A DNA stretch of 46,686 nucleotides. Origin: Rhodovastum atsumiense. GTDB taxonomy: Bacteria > Pseudomonadota > Alphaproteobacteria > Acetobacterales > Acetobacteraceae. The stretch lies in assembly GCA_026225115.1 (NCBI GenBank), contig JAMFSE010000068.1, positions 1 through 46,686 of the forward strand, in the 5' to 3' direction. Position numbers and translations under genes: made by a program. Under the pieces are notes generated by a model, which worked only from the letters and a program-made list of their open reading frames with translations, was not told the DNA's origin and ran no database searches. Shown here one piece after another: positions 8,946 through 17,293 of the stretch (positions are counted from its first letter, which is position 1; every line of letters starts with the position of its first letter).

Positions 8946-11352
8946 TGGGATCGGGCTCCAGAGTCGGGTGGATGTCGCCGGCGGCCAGCGTGTAGAAGCC
9001 GCCGTCGCCGGGAAAATGCAGCTCGCCGAATTGCAGAATACCGTTGGCGGTGAGGCGCAGTTGGGTGATGGCGACCACGCCGGTTACCGAGAGGACCGCC
9101 GCCTCGATCTGGCTGTTGAACAGGGTTTCACCGATTGCCATGTTCCAGGCGCCAAAGAGGCCGGTTTCGGTATCGGTGAGCGCGGTAGTGATGGCGTTGC
9201 CGATCAGGCCTGTGTCCATCCCCGGCGTTACCAGCAGCGTCAGCGTCAGGCCGACAGCGATTTGCTTGGCGGCGGTGACGAACACCGGCCGGTTGGGATC
9301 GCCGCTGGCGGCCAGCGCCTGGCGGGCGGCGGTGACGGCGCCTGGGGTGTCGCCAACAAACACGATGACGGAAGTGCGCTGCTGTAGATTGTTCCAGCCC
9401 CAGATGGCGCGGGCGCGGGTAACGGAGGGGACTTCCTCGGCCAGCGCCCGATAGTCGAATACCGAGACGGCGCGGCCGAAGGTGAGGACCGAGCGGGGCG
9501 CGTCGTGGACGATCTGCTGCGGCTGGTCGGCATCGGCGCCGCCGATCACCGCCACCGGGTTCAGGATTGCGCGCAGGCCGGGGTAGGATTTGCCGATGAC
9601 GGTGAGCTTGCCTGCGGGCGGCATGGCAGCACCTGAGCCGATGCGGTAGCTGGCGACGACGTTGTTGACGCCGGTGGGAAGCCTGGCGCCGTTGATGCCG
9701 TCGCCGAACATCACATGCGTGTTGCCGCTGTTGTCTTGCCGGGTGACGAAGACTTTCGCGTCGGGTTTCTGGCCGTAGAGGAATTTTACCTCCGTCCAGG
9801 GCAGGCCGTTGACGGTGAGGGTTATGGTGCTGGCGTAGCTGGCACCCTGGGCCAGGTAGGTCACCGGGGTTTGCGAGAGTTTGAAATCCTGCGCCGGGTT
9901 GGCGGCGTCGCCGCTGCCGAGGATTTCATTGGCGATTGTCTTGCCGCAATTCACGGCAAGCAGATTGGGCAGCAGGATGAAGGGCGGGGTGAGCGCCACC
10001 GGGCTCTGCAACCCGCTCAGCGTGACGCTGGAGCCGCCCGGAGAGGTCGCGCTGGCAGCGATGCCGAGGCCGGTCGCGTCCTGCAGCTGCACCGGCTGGG
10101 CGGTGTTCCAGACCGGGAAATTCTGGCCGCTGGTGCTGATGAGCTTGGCGGGCGTGCCGTTCCAGCTGGTGAAGGGTTGCGGCGCAAGCGTGCCGGCGGC
10201 GGTGAAGCCGAATTGGATTTTGACGCCGGTGATGGGTGCGGATCCCAGCGAACCGGCTGCGAATGTGAGCCTGGTGTGCGGCAGCGGCAGCGGTGTGGTG
10301 GTGGTGGTATCGCTGCCGCTTTTACTGATGACGGCGGCGAAAGGCGGGCTGGAATTGGAAGGCGTTGCGGCATTGGCGTCCCACAGCAGGTCGGTGGTGG
10401 CGCTGACCTGTACCAGGGCCGCGGCGGAATTGGATGAGAGCACCACCCAGTCGCCGGGATTGATCTGCCGCGCCAGGCCCGCGAGGTCGATGGTGGCGGC
10501 GGAGGCGTTGATGGGATTGAAGCCGGCCAGGGTCCAGAGCGCGCTGCTCTGCCCGGGCTTGGCGAGGCTGGCGGATGAAAGGCCGGCGGGCGGGGCGGCG
10601 GTGATCCAGTCTATTTCGAGCTGCGTCTGGGCCCCGCTGGGCGAGGTTTGCGTAAGGCTGGCCAACCATGGACCGCCTGTTGTGCCGTCCAGCGCGGTGA
10701 CGAGCAGGAAATCGCCGGGGGCGAGATTGCCGGTGGCACCTTGCAGCAGCAGATTTTGATTGGCGTCCAGCAGAACGGGGGGCGGAGCGACGGGATATTG
10801 GTCGGGGCCCGTGATCGGCGTGCCGAGCGGAGATGCTGCTTGCAGCTCAAAAGTTTGGGGAGTTTGGCCGGGAGTGGGCTTGCTTTGGAATTGCAGGCCT
10901 TGGGGAAGCAGGATTGACCGGTTGCCGAAGCTGGGGCCGGTGCCGAGCAAGGCCGCGATGTTGCCGTAGGCGCCGATGGCCGGGCGCGGGCGGTAGCCGA
11001 GCAAAGCGATCAAATTGCTGACGCTCTCCGGCAGGCTGGCGGTGCGCAAATAATCCTGGTTGGCGATGCGCTCGTTGTAGAAGGCGATAACGTCGGCGAT
11101 ATAGGCGAACCATTCGGCGATCATCACCGCCAGATCGCCGGCGCCGTCCGTGGTCCAGACCGGAATGCCGTTGACGGACAGGGTCTGTTCCACCGGCAGC
11201 GGCATTGGCGTGGCCGGGGCGAGCAAGGGCGTGAGAACCGCCTGGCGGAAGCTGACGTAATTGCCGGCGCGATAGGCGATGGTGGGCAGCTGCGGCAGGT
11301 TGAAGGCGGCCGGAAGCTGATCACTGTCGCAGGGGCAGACTGGAAAACTCAT
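8938..11352 (-). CDS. Putative baseplate assembly protein (second J-like wedge component)
   Basis: Predicted 804 aa and matching the 'putative baseplate assembly protein' family of phage-tail-like particles. The N-terminus PQLPTIAYRAGNYVSFRQAV is typical, followed by EWFAYIADVIAFYNERIANQ and NLIALLGYRPRPAIGA. The C-terminal third has the gpJ-like core (HVMFGDGINGARLPTGVNNV, SVFDYRALAEEVPSVTRARA). By analogy with T4 gp6/gp7 and Pvc11/12 it forms the baseplate wedge. The start codon overlaps the stop of the upstream baseplate gene (11349-11352, ATGA type), as expected for subunits made in fixed ratio. No feature looks truncated. Confidence 0.9.
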   Translation of the reverse strand: MSFPVCPCDSDQLPAAFNLPQLPTIAYRAGNYVSFRQAVLTPLLAPATPMPLPVEQTLSVNGIPVWTTDGAGDLAVMIAEWFAYIADVIAFYNERIANQDYLRTASLPESVSNLIALLGYRPRPAIGAYGNIAALLGTGPSFGNRSILLPQGLQFQSKPTPGQTPQTFELQAASPLGTPITGPDQYPVAPPPVLLDANQNLLLQGATGNLAPGDFLLVTALDGTTGGPWLASLTQTSPSGAQTQLEIDWITAAPPAGLSSASLAKPGQSSALWTLAGFNPINASAATIDLAGLARQINPGDWVVLSSNSAAALVQVSATTDLLWDANAATPSNSSPPFAAVISKSGSDTTTTTPLPLPHTRLTFAAGSLGSAPITGVKIQFGFTAAGTLAPQPFTSWNGTPAKLISTSGQNFPVWNTAQPVQLQDATGLGIAASATSPGGSSVTLSGLQSPVALTPPFILLPNLLAVNCGKTIANEILGSGDAANPAQDFKLSQTPVTYLAQGASYASTITLTVNGLPWTEVKFLYGQKPDAKVFVTRQDNSGNTHVMFGDGINGARLPTGVNNVVASYRIGSGAAMPPAGKLTVIGKSYPGLRAILNPVAVIGGADADQPQQIVHDAPRSVLTFGRAVSVFDYRALAEEVPSVTRARAIWGWNNLQQRTSVIVFVGDTPGAVTAARQALAASGDPNRPVFVTAAKQIAVGLTLTLLVTPGMDTGLIGNAITTALTDTETGLFGAWNMAIGETLFNSQIEAAVLSVTGVVAITQLRLTANGILQFGELHFPGDGGFYTLAAGDIHPTLEPDPNG

Positions 11353-13706
11353 CTGCCGCCCTCCGCGATGATTTTGATGGTGCCGCGCTCAGGCCAGCTA
11401 GGGTCGTTCTCGACACGAAAAATCTGGTTCGAGGCCGGGGTGAGTACTTCCGGCAGCGGGCGGAAATTATTGAAGGCGCCGCGCTTGCGGTAGCGGATTG
11501 CGGCAACCCCCATGACGCCCGGGGCGTTCTGGATGGCGGCTTCCAGCCGGCTGCGGTAGAGCGGCGTGCCGAAGGTGAAATTATCGGCAAAGAAGAAGGC
11601 GGCGGAGGCGGAGGTGCAGCCATGGCCGCTCAGCGCCGCCAGCACCGATGCTTCGACATCGCCGTCGAGCCAGCCGGCATCCACGCAGATCTCGATGAGC
11701 AGATCAATGGAAACGTAATCCGGCGGCGGCGCGTAGGATTCATAACCGGCCAGGCGATAGCGGTTTAGTAATTCCACCAGCTGGATTTCCTGGTCGGTGC
11801 TCATGGCGAGGCCGCCATGCGGATCGGCGGCGGTGAAGACCGTCATCCAGCTGCCGGTCCAGCGGAAGCAGGTGCCGGCTTTATCGACCCAGGGCAAAGT
11901 TTCAGCCGCGGCCTCATAATCCTTTGCCAGCACGGCGCGGTACTGCACCGCCTGAAAAGCCTGCGGCGCCATGCGGGTGATGTGCGCGGCGGTTTCCTGG
12001 TCGGCGGCGTCGGTGACCGCGAACGGGTTGCGGGCGGTGACGAGCAGGCTTGGCGTGCTGGCCTGCACGGAGCTGACGCTGTCCGCCGCCACATTGCCGG
12101 CGGCGCCGAGGCCGGTGCGGTATTGCACGGTGAACACATCGCTGACGGCGGGGCTGGCGCCAAAAATATTGTTGCCGAGTCGAAGCGTGCTGCCGTCATC
12201 GCCGGCGATGTCGTAATTTACCGGCGTGCCGGTGCCGGAGCGGGCGACGACCTGCCAGGAAATTGGATCGACGGTGAAATCCGGATCGGTGCCGAGCGAG
12301 CCCATCAGGCTGGTGGCGAATTTCCAGGCTTCCGGTGCCGGCTGGGTTCGGCTCAGGATAATCTCGGGGGCGGCTGACCGCGTGGGGTCGGCATTCGCGA
12401 GCCAGCCGAGCGGAGTTTCGCCCAACGGGTAGCGAAATACGTAGTTGGGGGCTGCGTCGCTGCCGTTTGGGCCGCGGCGGGCGATGGCCAGCACCAGGCC
12501 GGGGTTGGATGCGGGCGCGGTGCCGATGGCAAAGCTTTCGGTGAACCGCTGGCCTTGGCTGGCGGGCAGCAGATTGCCGCCGAGCAGAGTCGCGGTGAGG
12601 TCGTGGGCGCGGGTCAGCGCGTCGCCGGCGCCCCAGACCAGGCGGGTGATTTTGGTGGGGGCGCCGCCGGTCTCGAAGATTGGGTCCACTGCCTCGAAGC
12701 CGGGTTCGGTGAGGGTGACGATCTGGCGCAGGCTCATCCCCGGCAGATCGGTTTGGATCAGCAATGTCTGGCCGATGGTGAAATCAAAATTCTGGCCCAA
12801 CACCCACATGCTGGTGGCACCCGCGGGCAGGCATTGTTCGCTGTCGTCGAACCAGTACGGGGCAATGCCGTAATTCCACAGATTATTCACCTGGTAATGG
12901 CTGGCGTCCGCCAGGCCCGCGCCGATCTCGAAGGGCACCGGCGCGCCGTCGGGCGCGGTCGCGTCGACACGGGTGCCGGCGGCGATGGTGCCGGCCGCCG
13001 AAACGTTGCAGAGCAGTTTGGTGGTGCCGCTGATGGCAGGGACCGGTTCGTAATCCACCAGCCGCGCCAGGCTGACCAGCGAGCGGCGCTGGGTGGCGGT
13101 GACGATGTTTGCCTCGGCCGCGACGCGGTCCTGCAGATAGCTCAGCTCATCGCCCACATAGGACAGGATTTCCGACATCATCATGCCGAAATCCGCTTCC
13201 GAGCGCTCGACCCAGTTCGGATAGCGCAAGGCGGAGAATCCCAGAAGCGCCTGCTTAAAACTTTGGAAATCGCGTGAGAGATAGTCGATCGGCGGGATCG
13301 GCACGTCGTCCGGCGGGCAACAAGGCGGCGGCGGGGCGCAATCGAAATCGCTTGGGCAGGTCGCTTTGAAGGAGAAGATCGTGCTGTTCAGAATCAGATC
13401 GAGGACCGGGCTTGCGATGGTGAGTGTGTAGTTGGAGAAATCGCCGGTGACCGCCGTCGTCAAAGTCAGCGTCGGGCGACCTTGCGCGTCGGTGCCCCAG
13501 TCGGCGGGGGTGACGGCGGCGACCGGGATGGATGTGATGCTGTCGCCGCCGGTGATGGTGGCGACCGGCACCGGCGTGTCGAGCGGGACCGCGTTCAGGA
13601 AATGCACGACCAGCGTGGTGGGCGCGGTAACCTCGACGAAATCCACGCCGTTATAGGCGGACGAGGCGGCGACGGAGAGCATGCGGTCGCGCGGTTCGCT
13701 CAGCAT
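11349..13706 (-). CDS. Baseplate J-like protein of the contractile injection system
   Basis: Predicted 785 aa. A beta-rich N-terminal extension (residues 1-110) is followed by a Cys/Pro-rich linker (CAPPPPCCPPDD), then a conserved core: PPIDYLSRDFQSFKQALLGF, EADFGMMMSEILSYVGDELS and TQRRSLVSLARLVDYEPVPA. A C-terminal region with DYEAAAETLPWVDKAGTCFR is typical of baseplate J proteins. It is the counterpart of Pvc11/Afp11, a wedge component that contacts the sheath-initiation ring. The gene begins just after the gp25-like gene (1-base gap) and overlaps the next baseplate gene. Confidence 0.9.
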   Translation of the reverse strand: MLSEPRDRMLSVAASSAYNGVDFVEVTAPTTLVVHFLNAVPLDTPVPVATITGGDSITSIPVAAVTPADWGTDAQGRPTLTLTTAVTGDFSNYTLTIASPVLDLILNSTIFSFKATCPSDFDCAPPPPCCPPDDVPIPPIDYLSRDFQSFKQALLGFSALRYPNWVERSEADFGMMMSEILSYVGDELSYLQDRVAAEANIVTATQRRSLVSLARLVDYEPVPAISGTTKLLCNVSAAGTIAAGTRVDATAPDGAPVPFEIGAGLADASHYQVNNLWNYGIAPYWFDDSEQCLPAGATSMWVLGQNFDFTIGQTLLIQTDLPGMSLRQIVTLTEPGFEAVDPIFETGGAPTKITRLVWGAGDALTRAHDLTATLLGGNLLPASQGQRFTESFAIGTAPASNPGLVLAIARRGPNGSDAAPNYVFRYPLGETPLGWLANADPTRSAAPEIILSRTQPAPEAWKFATSLMGSLGTDPDFTVDPISWQVVARSGTGTPVNYDIAGDDGSTLRLGNNIFGASPAVSDVFTVQYRTGLGAAGNVAADSVSSVQASTPSLLVTARNPFAVTDAADQETAAHITRMAPQAFQAVQYRAVLAKDYEAAAETLPWVDKAGTCFRWTGSWMTVFTAADPHGGLAMSTDQEIQLVELLNRYRLAGYESYAPPPDYVSIDLLIEICVDAGWLDGDVEASVLAALSGHGCTSASAAFFFADNFTFGTPLYRSRLEAAIQNAPGVMGVAAIRYRKRGAFNNFRPLPEVLTPASNQIFRVENDPSWPERGTIKIIAEGGR

Positions 13707-13707
13707 G

Positions 13708-14112
13708 TCAGCTCACCTGAACCGTGGTTTGCCGGACCGATTGGGTTTCGGTCAGCTGATAGGCGATGGTGATGAGCACGGTGCCATCCGGCACGCCCGG
13801 CGTGTCGGCGGGGGTTTGTACCGTGACTTTCTGCACCGTGATCTGGCCGGCGAGCCAGGTGTTCAGCGACTGCGTGATGATCATGGTGGCGGTGGCCTGC
13901 AACTGCGCGGTGAGCGGCGAGAACAGCAGCCGCCGCAGGCCGGCGCCGAAGCTGGGGAGGCAGACGCGCTCGCCGGGGTCGGTGAGCAGGATCTGCCGGA
14001 TCATCTGGTCGACATGGTCCTGGTAGGAGGCGCGCGCGGCTTGGCCGGAGCCGGCATCGATGCGGAAGGGGAAAGCGAAATCGGTACGGGTGGGGCTGAG
14101 GTTTTCGCTCAT
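13708..14112 (-). CDS. gp25/GPW-like baseplate sheath-initiator protein
   Basis: Predicted 134 aa, the usual size of the gp25 family. The family core is clear: HVDQMIRQILLTDPGERVCL followed by PSFGAGLRRLLFSP. The LLTDPGER.CLP.FG pattern is diagnostic. In contractile tails gp25 folds like a sheath C-terminal domain and nucleates sheath polymerisation on the baseplate. Here it belongs to a block of genes (13708-16340) joined by 4-base start/stop overlaps, which suggests translational coupling of baseplate and spike parts. Confidence 0.93.
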   Translation of the reverse strand: MSENLSPTRTDFAFPFRIDAGSGQAARASYQDHVDQMIRQILLTDPGERVCLPSFGAGLRRLLFSPLTAQLQATATMIITQSLNTWLAGQITVQKVTVQTPADTPGVPDGTVLITIAYQLTETQSVRQTTVQVS

Positions 14113-14438
14113 AGCAGGTTCACCGTCGGCGATGAGGAATTGATGGTGACCGGGCCCTGCGGCGCCTGGGCGGCGTTGGTGCAGAGCCCCATGCTGGCGG
14201 CGTTCAGCGCAAAATTGCTGCTGTTTTTGACGCGCGTGGCGGTCACCACCCAGGTGACGGCCACACAGGGGCTGGGGGCGCCGGCGATGTTGAAGGCGCA
14301 GCCGGCGATGATGAAACTATCGGTGCCGCAGATCATTGGCGCCGCGGCCGTCACGCGCGTGCTGGCGGGGGTGACGTTCACCATCCCGCCATGCGGGCAC
14401 ATCAATACGCTGGCGGTGGTGAGGGCTGCCGGCATCAC
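14109..14438 (-). CDS. PAAR-like spike-tip protein
   Basis: Predicted 109 aa. The pattern LMCPHGGMVNVTPASTRV, MICGTDSFIIAGCAFNIAG and MGLCTNAAQAPQGPVTI is that of the small PAAR-like proteins encoded next to gpV-type spikes in injection systems. Five cysteines plus a histidine (C14, H16 and later C37, C47, C57, C85) may bind metal and sharpen the tip. It lies between the gpV spike and gp25 genes with 4-base overlaps on both sides, the expected place for a tip protein. The assignment rests on context plus the CPHGG and AQAPQGP motifs. Confidence 0.8.
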   Translation of the reverse strand: MMPAALTTASVLMCPHGGMVNVTPASTRVTAAAPMICGTDSFIIAGCAFNIAGAPSPCVAVTWVVTATRVKNSSNFALNAASMGLCTNAAQAPQGPVTINSSSPTVNLL

Positions 14439-14938
14439 GTCACCTCCAATGCGCCGCTGTTGACCGAGACGCTGGCCGGGCCGACCGCGACGCTGGCGGC
14501 GCCGGCGGTGGTGGTGACGCTGCTGCCGTTCAGCACGACATTATCCTTATTGGCGTCGGCCAAAGTTACCGTGTTCGCCTGGTTGTCGAATGCCAATGAT
14601 CCAGCCGTGGTCACGATGGTTTTCAACGTGCTGGCGGCGGTGTTCGGGATTTCGCCGGCGTTCCAATAGCAGCCGGACCAGATCGGGAAGGAGACGTCGC
14701 CGGCTTCGAATTCGATCCAGACGCCGCTGCCGATATCGGGCAGCATCAGGAAGCCGGTCTGCGGCCCGGCATAGGGCACGCAAGGCATGGCCCAGCCGCT
14801 GGTCTGGTTGGGCAGCACCGAGGGGATGCTCGCCTGCACGCGCATGGTGGCGGGATCGACATCGATCACCACGCCGCGATACTTGCCGAAGAAATGGCTG
14901 CGCAGAAACTCATGCAGATCTTGTGATTGATCGGTCAT
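14435..14938 (-). CDS. Phage baseplate assembly protein V-like central spike (OB-fold plus beta-stem)
   Basis: Predicted 167 aa. It begins with an N-terminal OB-fold of the gpV/gp5/VgrG type (FGKYRGVVIDVDPATMRVQA, VPYAGPQTGFLMLPDIGSGV, WIEFEAGDVSFPIWSG). A short repetitive beta-stem rich in Ala, Val, Ser and Thr follows (TVTLADANKDNVVLNGSS). This would form the trimeric needle below the hub. No extra enzymatic or effector domain is fused to it. Start and stop overlap neighbours (hub gene upstream, PAAR-like gene downstream) by 4 bases. Confidence 0.88.
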   Translation of the reverse strand: MTDQSQDLHEFLRSHFFGKYRGVVIDVDPATMRVQASIPSVLPNQTSGWAMPCVPYAGPQTGFLMLPDIGSGVWIEFEAGDVSFPIWSGCYWNAGEIPNTAASTLKTIVTTAGSLAFDNQANTVTLADANKDNVVLNGSSVTTTAGAASVAVGPASVSVNSGALEVT

Positions 14939-16062
14939 AGGATGCCCGCCAGTGAAGGTGCTGGTGCCGTGCCGATGGCGTTGCGCATCAAAGTGAAGGC
15001 CATGTCGTGCGATTGCCGGGTGATTTTATGGCGCACGTTCCAGACGACGTAATTGCCCGAATGTATCGCACCTGCGGCGTTGACCGCGACGATGGCGCCG
15101 ACGCGCAGGATGCTGCCCAGAATATCGGCATTGGTGCTGCCCTCTGCGCGCACGAACCAGCCGGCCTCGCGCAGCAGCGAGGTGGCGCGCTGGGTGATGG
15201 TGCCGCTATCGGCACCGGTGGTGGTGAGCACGGCGGTGACGGCATGGGCGCCGCTTAATGCCGCGAGGCTGTTGTCGCTCAATGGCGCGAGGCCGGTATC
15301 GGTGAAATAACCGCCGGCACCCGTGTCATCGCCTTTGGAATCGGAGAACAAGGCTTGGTAGGCGTTGACGGCGCTGGGGCGCATGACGTCGAAGGTGATG
15401 TCCAGCGTTGCGATGTTGGCGGCGCTTGCATCGTTCAGGATTAAGGTGTTGGCGGGGGCGGCTGAAAGATCGGGTGCTGCGAAGAAGCCGGTGCGCTGGC
15501 CTGGCGTATCGGTGCAGAAGACGCGGAACCATTTGCCGGCGCGCTTAGCGAGTGCGCGCAGGAATTGCGCGTCGGTGGCGCGCTGCATCAATGTTGCCCC
15601 GTCGGCGGAATAGGCGCCGCTGTCGTCATCGGTGTTGCTGGGGTCCGGGGTGATGCCGTAATTGCCGAAAATGCTGTTGGCGACCGAGCCGTCGGTGACA
15701 TCCACCCATTGCTTCGCCTGCTCGGTGGTGTTCATCAGCCAGGAGGCATCCTGGCCCCAGATTTTTATCGTGCTTTTGGACGTTCCGGTATCGAGATGGA
15801 TATCCTGCGCGAGCACGAAGCCGTCGATCAGGCAATGGGTGATGCCGTCGCCGGCCTGGGCGGTGATGGCGATATTGGAGAGCGGCGCCAGCCGGGAATC
15901 GGAGACGGTGTCGTAATCGCCGTTGGAAGTCACCGCGACCGGCAGCGTGATGGAGAAAGCGCCGGGCAGGTCGGCGTTTTCCTCGACTTCGAGCAGCACC
16001 AGATCGGCGTAGAAATCCGCCGCCTTGGTGCCACCCACCAGAATGTCGACCAGACTGCTCAT
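14935..16062 (-). CDS. Phage late control D (gpD)-like baseplate hub protein
   Basis: Predicted 375 aa. The N-terminus (LVDILVGGTKAADFYADLVL, then LEVEENADLPGAFSITLPV) and the central segment (DQDASWLMN-like, RATDAQFLRALAKRAGKWFR) match the gpD/VgrG N-terminal hub family. The C-terminus contains GNYVVWNVRHKITRQSHDMA. In the assembled particle this trimer adapts the six-fold tube to the three-fold spike. The split arrangement (gpD and gpV as separate genes) is phage-like, in contrast to the fused VgrG of type VI secretion. It is coupled to the LysM-like gene upstream by a 4-base overlap. Confidence 0.9.
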   Translation of the reverse strand: MSSLVDILVGGTKAADFYADLVLLEVEENADLPGAFSITLPVAVTSNGDYDTVSDSRLAPLSNIAITAQAGDGITHCLIDGFVLAQDIHLDTGTSKSTIKIWGQDASWLMNTTEQAKQWVDVTDGSVANSIFGNYGITPDPSNTDDDSGAYSADGATLMQRATDAQFLRALAKRAGKWFRVFCTDTPGQRTGFFAAPDLSAAPANTLILNDASAANIATLDITFDVMRPSAVNAYQALFSDSKGDDTGAGGYFTDTGLAPLSDNSLAALSGAHAVTAVLTTTGADSGTITQRATSLLREAGWFVRAEGSTNADILGSILRVGAIVAVNAAGAIHSGNYVVWNVRHKITRQSHDMAFTLMRNAIGTAPAPSLAGIL

Positions 16063-16340
16063 GCGCCGCCTGAGGTTTTGGGGATGCCGGTGAGGTCGGC
16101 GGCAGCCAGCGCGTCCGGTGCCGGGGCGTTGTTGGAATCGCAGAGTTGCCAGAACAAAGTTGGGTCTTTGAGGTAGCGCGCGGCCAGCAGATCGAGCCGG
16201 TCGCCGGTGACGTGGCGATGGTAGCCGGCGAGCTGCAGCGGGTTCGGCAAGGCCGAGCGGGTAGCAATCACCTTAGTGCCGTCCGGCAAGGTGACCGTGG
16301 TGGTGGAAAGCTTGTAGTAACGGCTGTTAGGCGCGAACAT
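16059..16340 (-). CDS. LysM-like tail protein X homologue
   Basis: Predicted 93 aa. The segment HRHVTGDRLDLLAARYLKDP, followed by TLFWQLCDSNNAP, has the LysM/tail-X signature (D.LD.lA.r.l.Dp..fW.l.d.N). In contractile tails and eCIS such small proteins bind the hub or the Afp7-type protein and help join tube and spike. The start ATG is in a short leader after a 21-base gap from the Afp7-like gene. The stop overlaps the hub gene start. Confidence 0.85.
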   Translation of the reverse strand: MFAPNSRYYKLSTTTVTLPDGTKVIATRSALPNPLQLAGYHRHVTGDRLDLLAARYLKDPTLFWQLCDSNNAPAPDALAAADLTGIPKTSGGA

Positions 16341-16361
16341 TGTTGGATTCTCCTGCGTTTT

Positions 16362-17066
16362 TCATACCGGCAGCATCCCGACCAGCGAGCTGGCGGCGTT
16401 GGCGAGGTTGGCGAGTGCCAGCGCTTCCCGCAGGGTCTGCGTGTAGCTGTAGGCGGTGTTGGCGAGGCCGCCGAGCAGGCTGGAGGAGACCGCCTTCAGC
16501 TCATCCTGGTTCAACACCTGCAAGGTGATCTGCGCTTCGACATGGGTCGGGTTGAGCAGGATCGAATCGTAGAGTTTTTCGGTGAAGGACAGAGCCTGCA
16601 CGCGCACTGGCACGATGCGCCCGGGGCCCCAGACGAAGAGCACGGTGGGAAGCTGGCCGTCCGGTACCGATTGGGTCGGGGTTGGCGAGGACGAACCGCC
16701 GCCGCCGAGTGCCGCGGTAACGCTGCCAATGAGGCCGCCGCCGGGGGGTGCGGTTGGGAACAGCAGCATCTCCAATGCGGCGATGCGGGTGTAGAGGCCG
16801 GAGATTTCGGCCAGGCCCGCGATCACCGGGTTGCCGTCGGCGATGGTGTCGTTGGAATCCATCATCAGGGTGAAACTGAAGGTCTCCTTCGGCTGGCCGG
16901 TAATCGCCATCGGGTTGCTGCCGGGCGCGTCCGGCGCGGTGGTGGCGGGTGTCCAGCCATGCGACATTGTTTCTGGATTGTATTGAAAAATCACGACATT
17001 CGGGATCGGGATCGGGAAGCTCTCGGTGAATTCGATCAGCCCGCCTTTGAGAAGAAATCCACTCAT
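16362..17066 (-). CDS. Afp7/Pvc7-like contractile-system tube-initiation protein (CIS tube protein family)
   Basis: Predicted 234 aa. The beginning (FLLKGGLIEFTE, VVIFQYNPETMSHGWTP, KETFSFTLMMDSND) is characteristic of the CIS tube protein family found beside LysM-like and gpD-like genes. Members sit between baseplate hub and first tube ring. The end (NPTHVEAQITLQVLNQDELK) is also typical. The C-terminal LysM seen in some relatives is absent and is supplied by the separate downstream gene. AGGAG lies 9 bases before the next gene, and this gene's own start overlaps the 76-aa gene upstream. Confidence 0.85.
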   Translation of the reverse strand: MSGFLLKGGLIEFTESFPIPIPNVVIFQYNPETMSHGWTPATTAPDAPGSNPMAITGQPKETFSFTLMMDSNDTIADGNPVIAGLAEISGLYTRIAALEMLLFPTAPPGGGLIGSVTAALGGGGSSSPTPTQSVPDGQLPTVLFVWGPGRIVPVRVQALSFTEKLYDSILLNPTHVEAQITLQVLNQDELKAVSSSLLGGLANTAYSYTQTLREALALANLANAASSLVGMLPV

Positions 17067-17293
17067 GGCGCCAGCCTTTGCGCCAGGATGCGGGCGATGC
17101 GGCGTGCGAGGTCCGGGGCGTCCGCGTCATGCGGGCCGAGCGCCAGCGAGACGTATTTCTGGCCGCCCTTGATATCGGCCGCCGCCAGATGCTCGCCGAT
17201 CTCCTGCGCGAGTTTGCCCGCCTGCGCCGGATCGAAGCCGGGAATGTCCAGCACCAGCCGGTCGATGTGGATTTTTCTTTCTGACCCGCTCAT
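17063..17293 (-). CDS. Small conserved eCIS-associated protein, function unknown
   Basis: Predicted 76 aa. It starts with a beta-strand-like segment (KIHIDRLVLDIPGFDPAQAG) followed by an amphipathic helix and a C-terminal helix rich in Arg and Ala (LARRIARILAQRLAP). Small proteins of this layout with an 'IHIDRLvLdipG' opening occur next to AAA ATPase genes in phage-tail-like clusters, but no function is known to me. It is translationally coupled on both sides by 4-base overlaps with the ATPase and the Afp7-like gene, so it is very likely expressed and part of the particle or its assembly. Confidence 0.75.
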   Translation of the reverse strand: MSGSERKIHIDRLVLDIPGFDPAQAGKLAQEIGEHLAAADIKGGQKYVSLALGPHDADAPDLARRIARILAQRLAP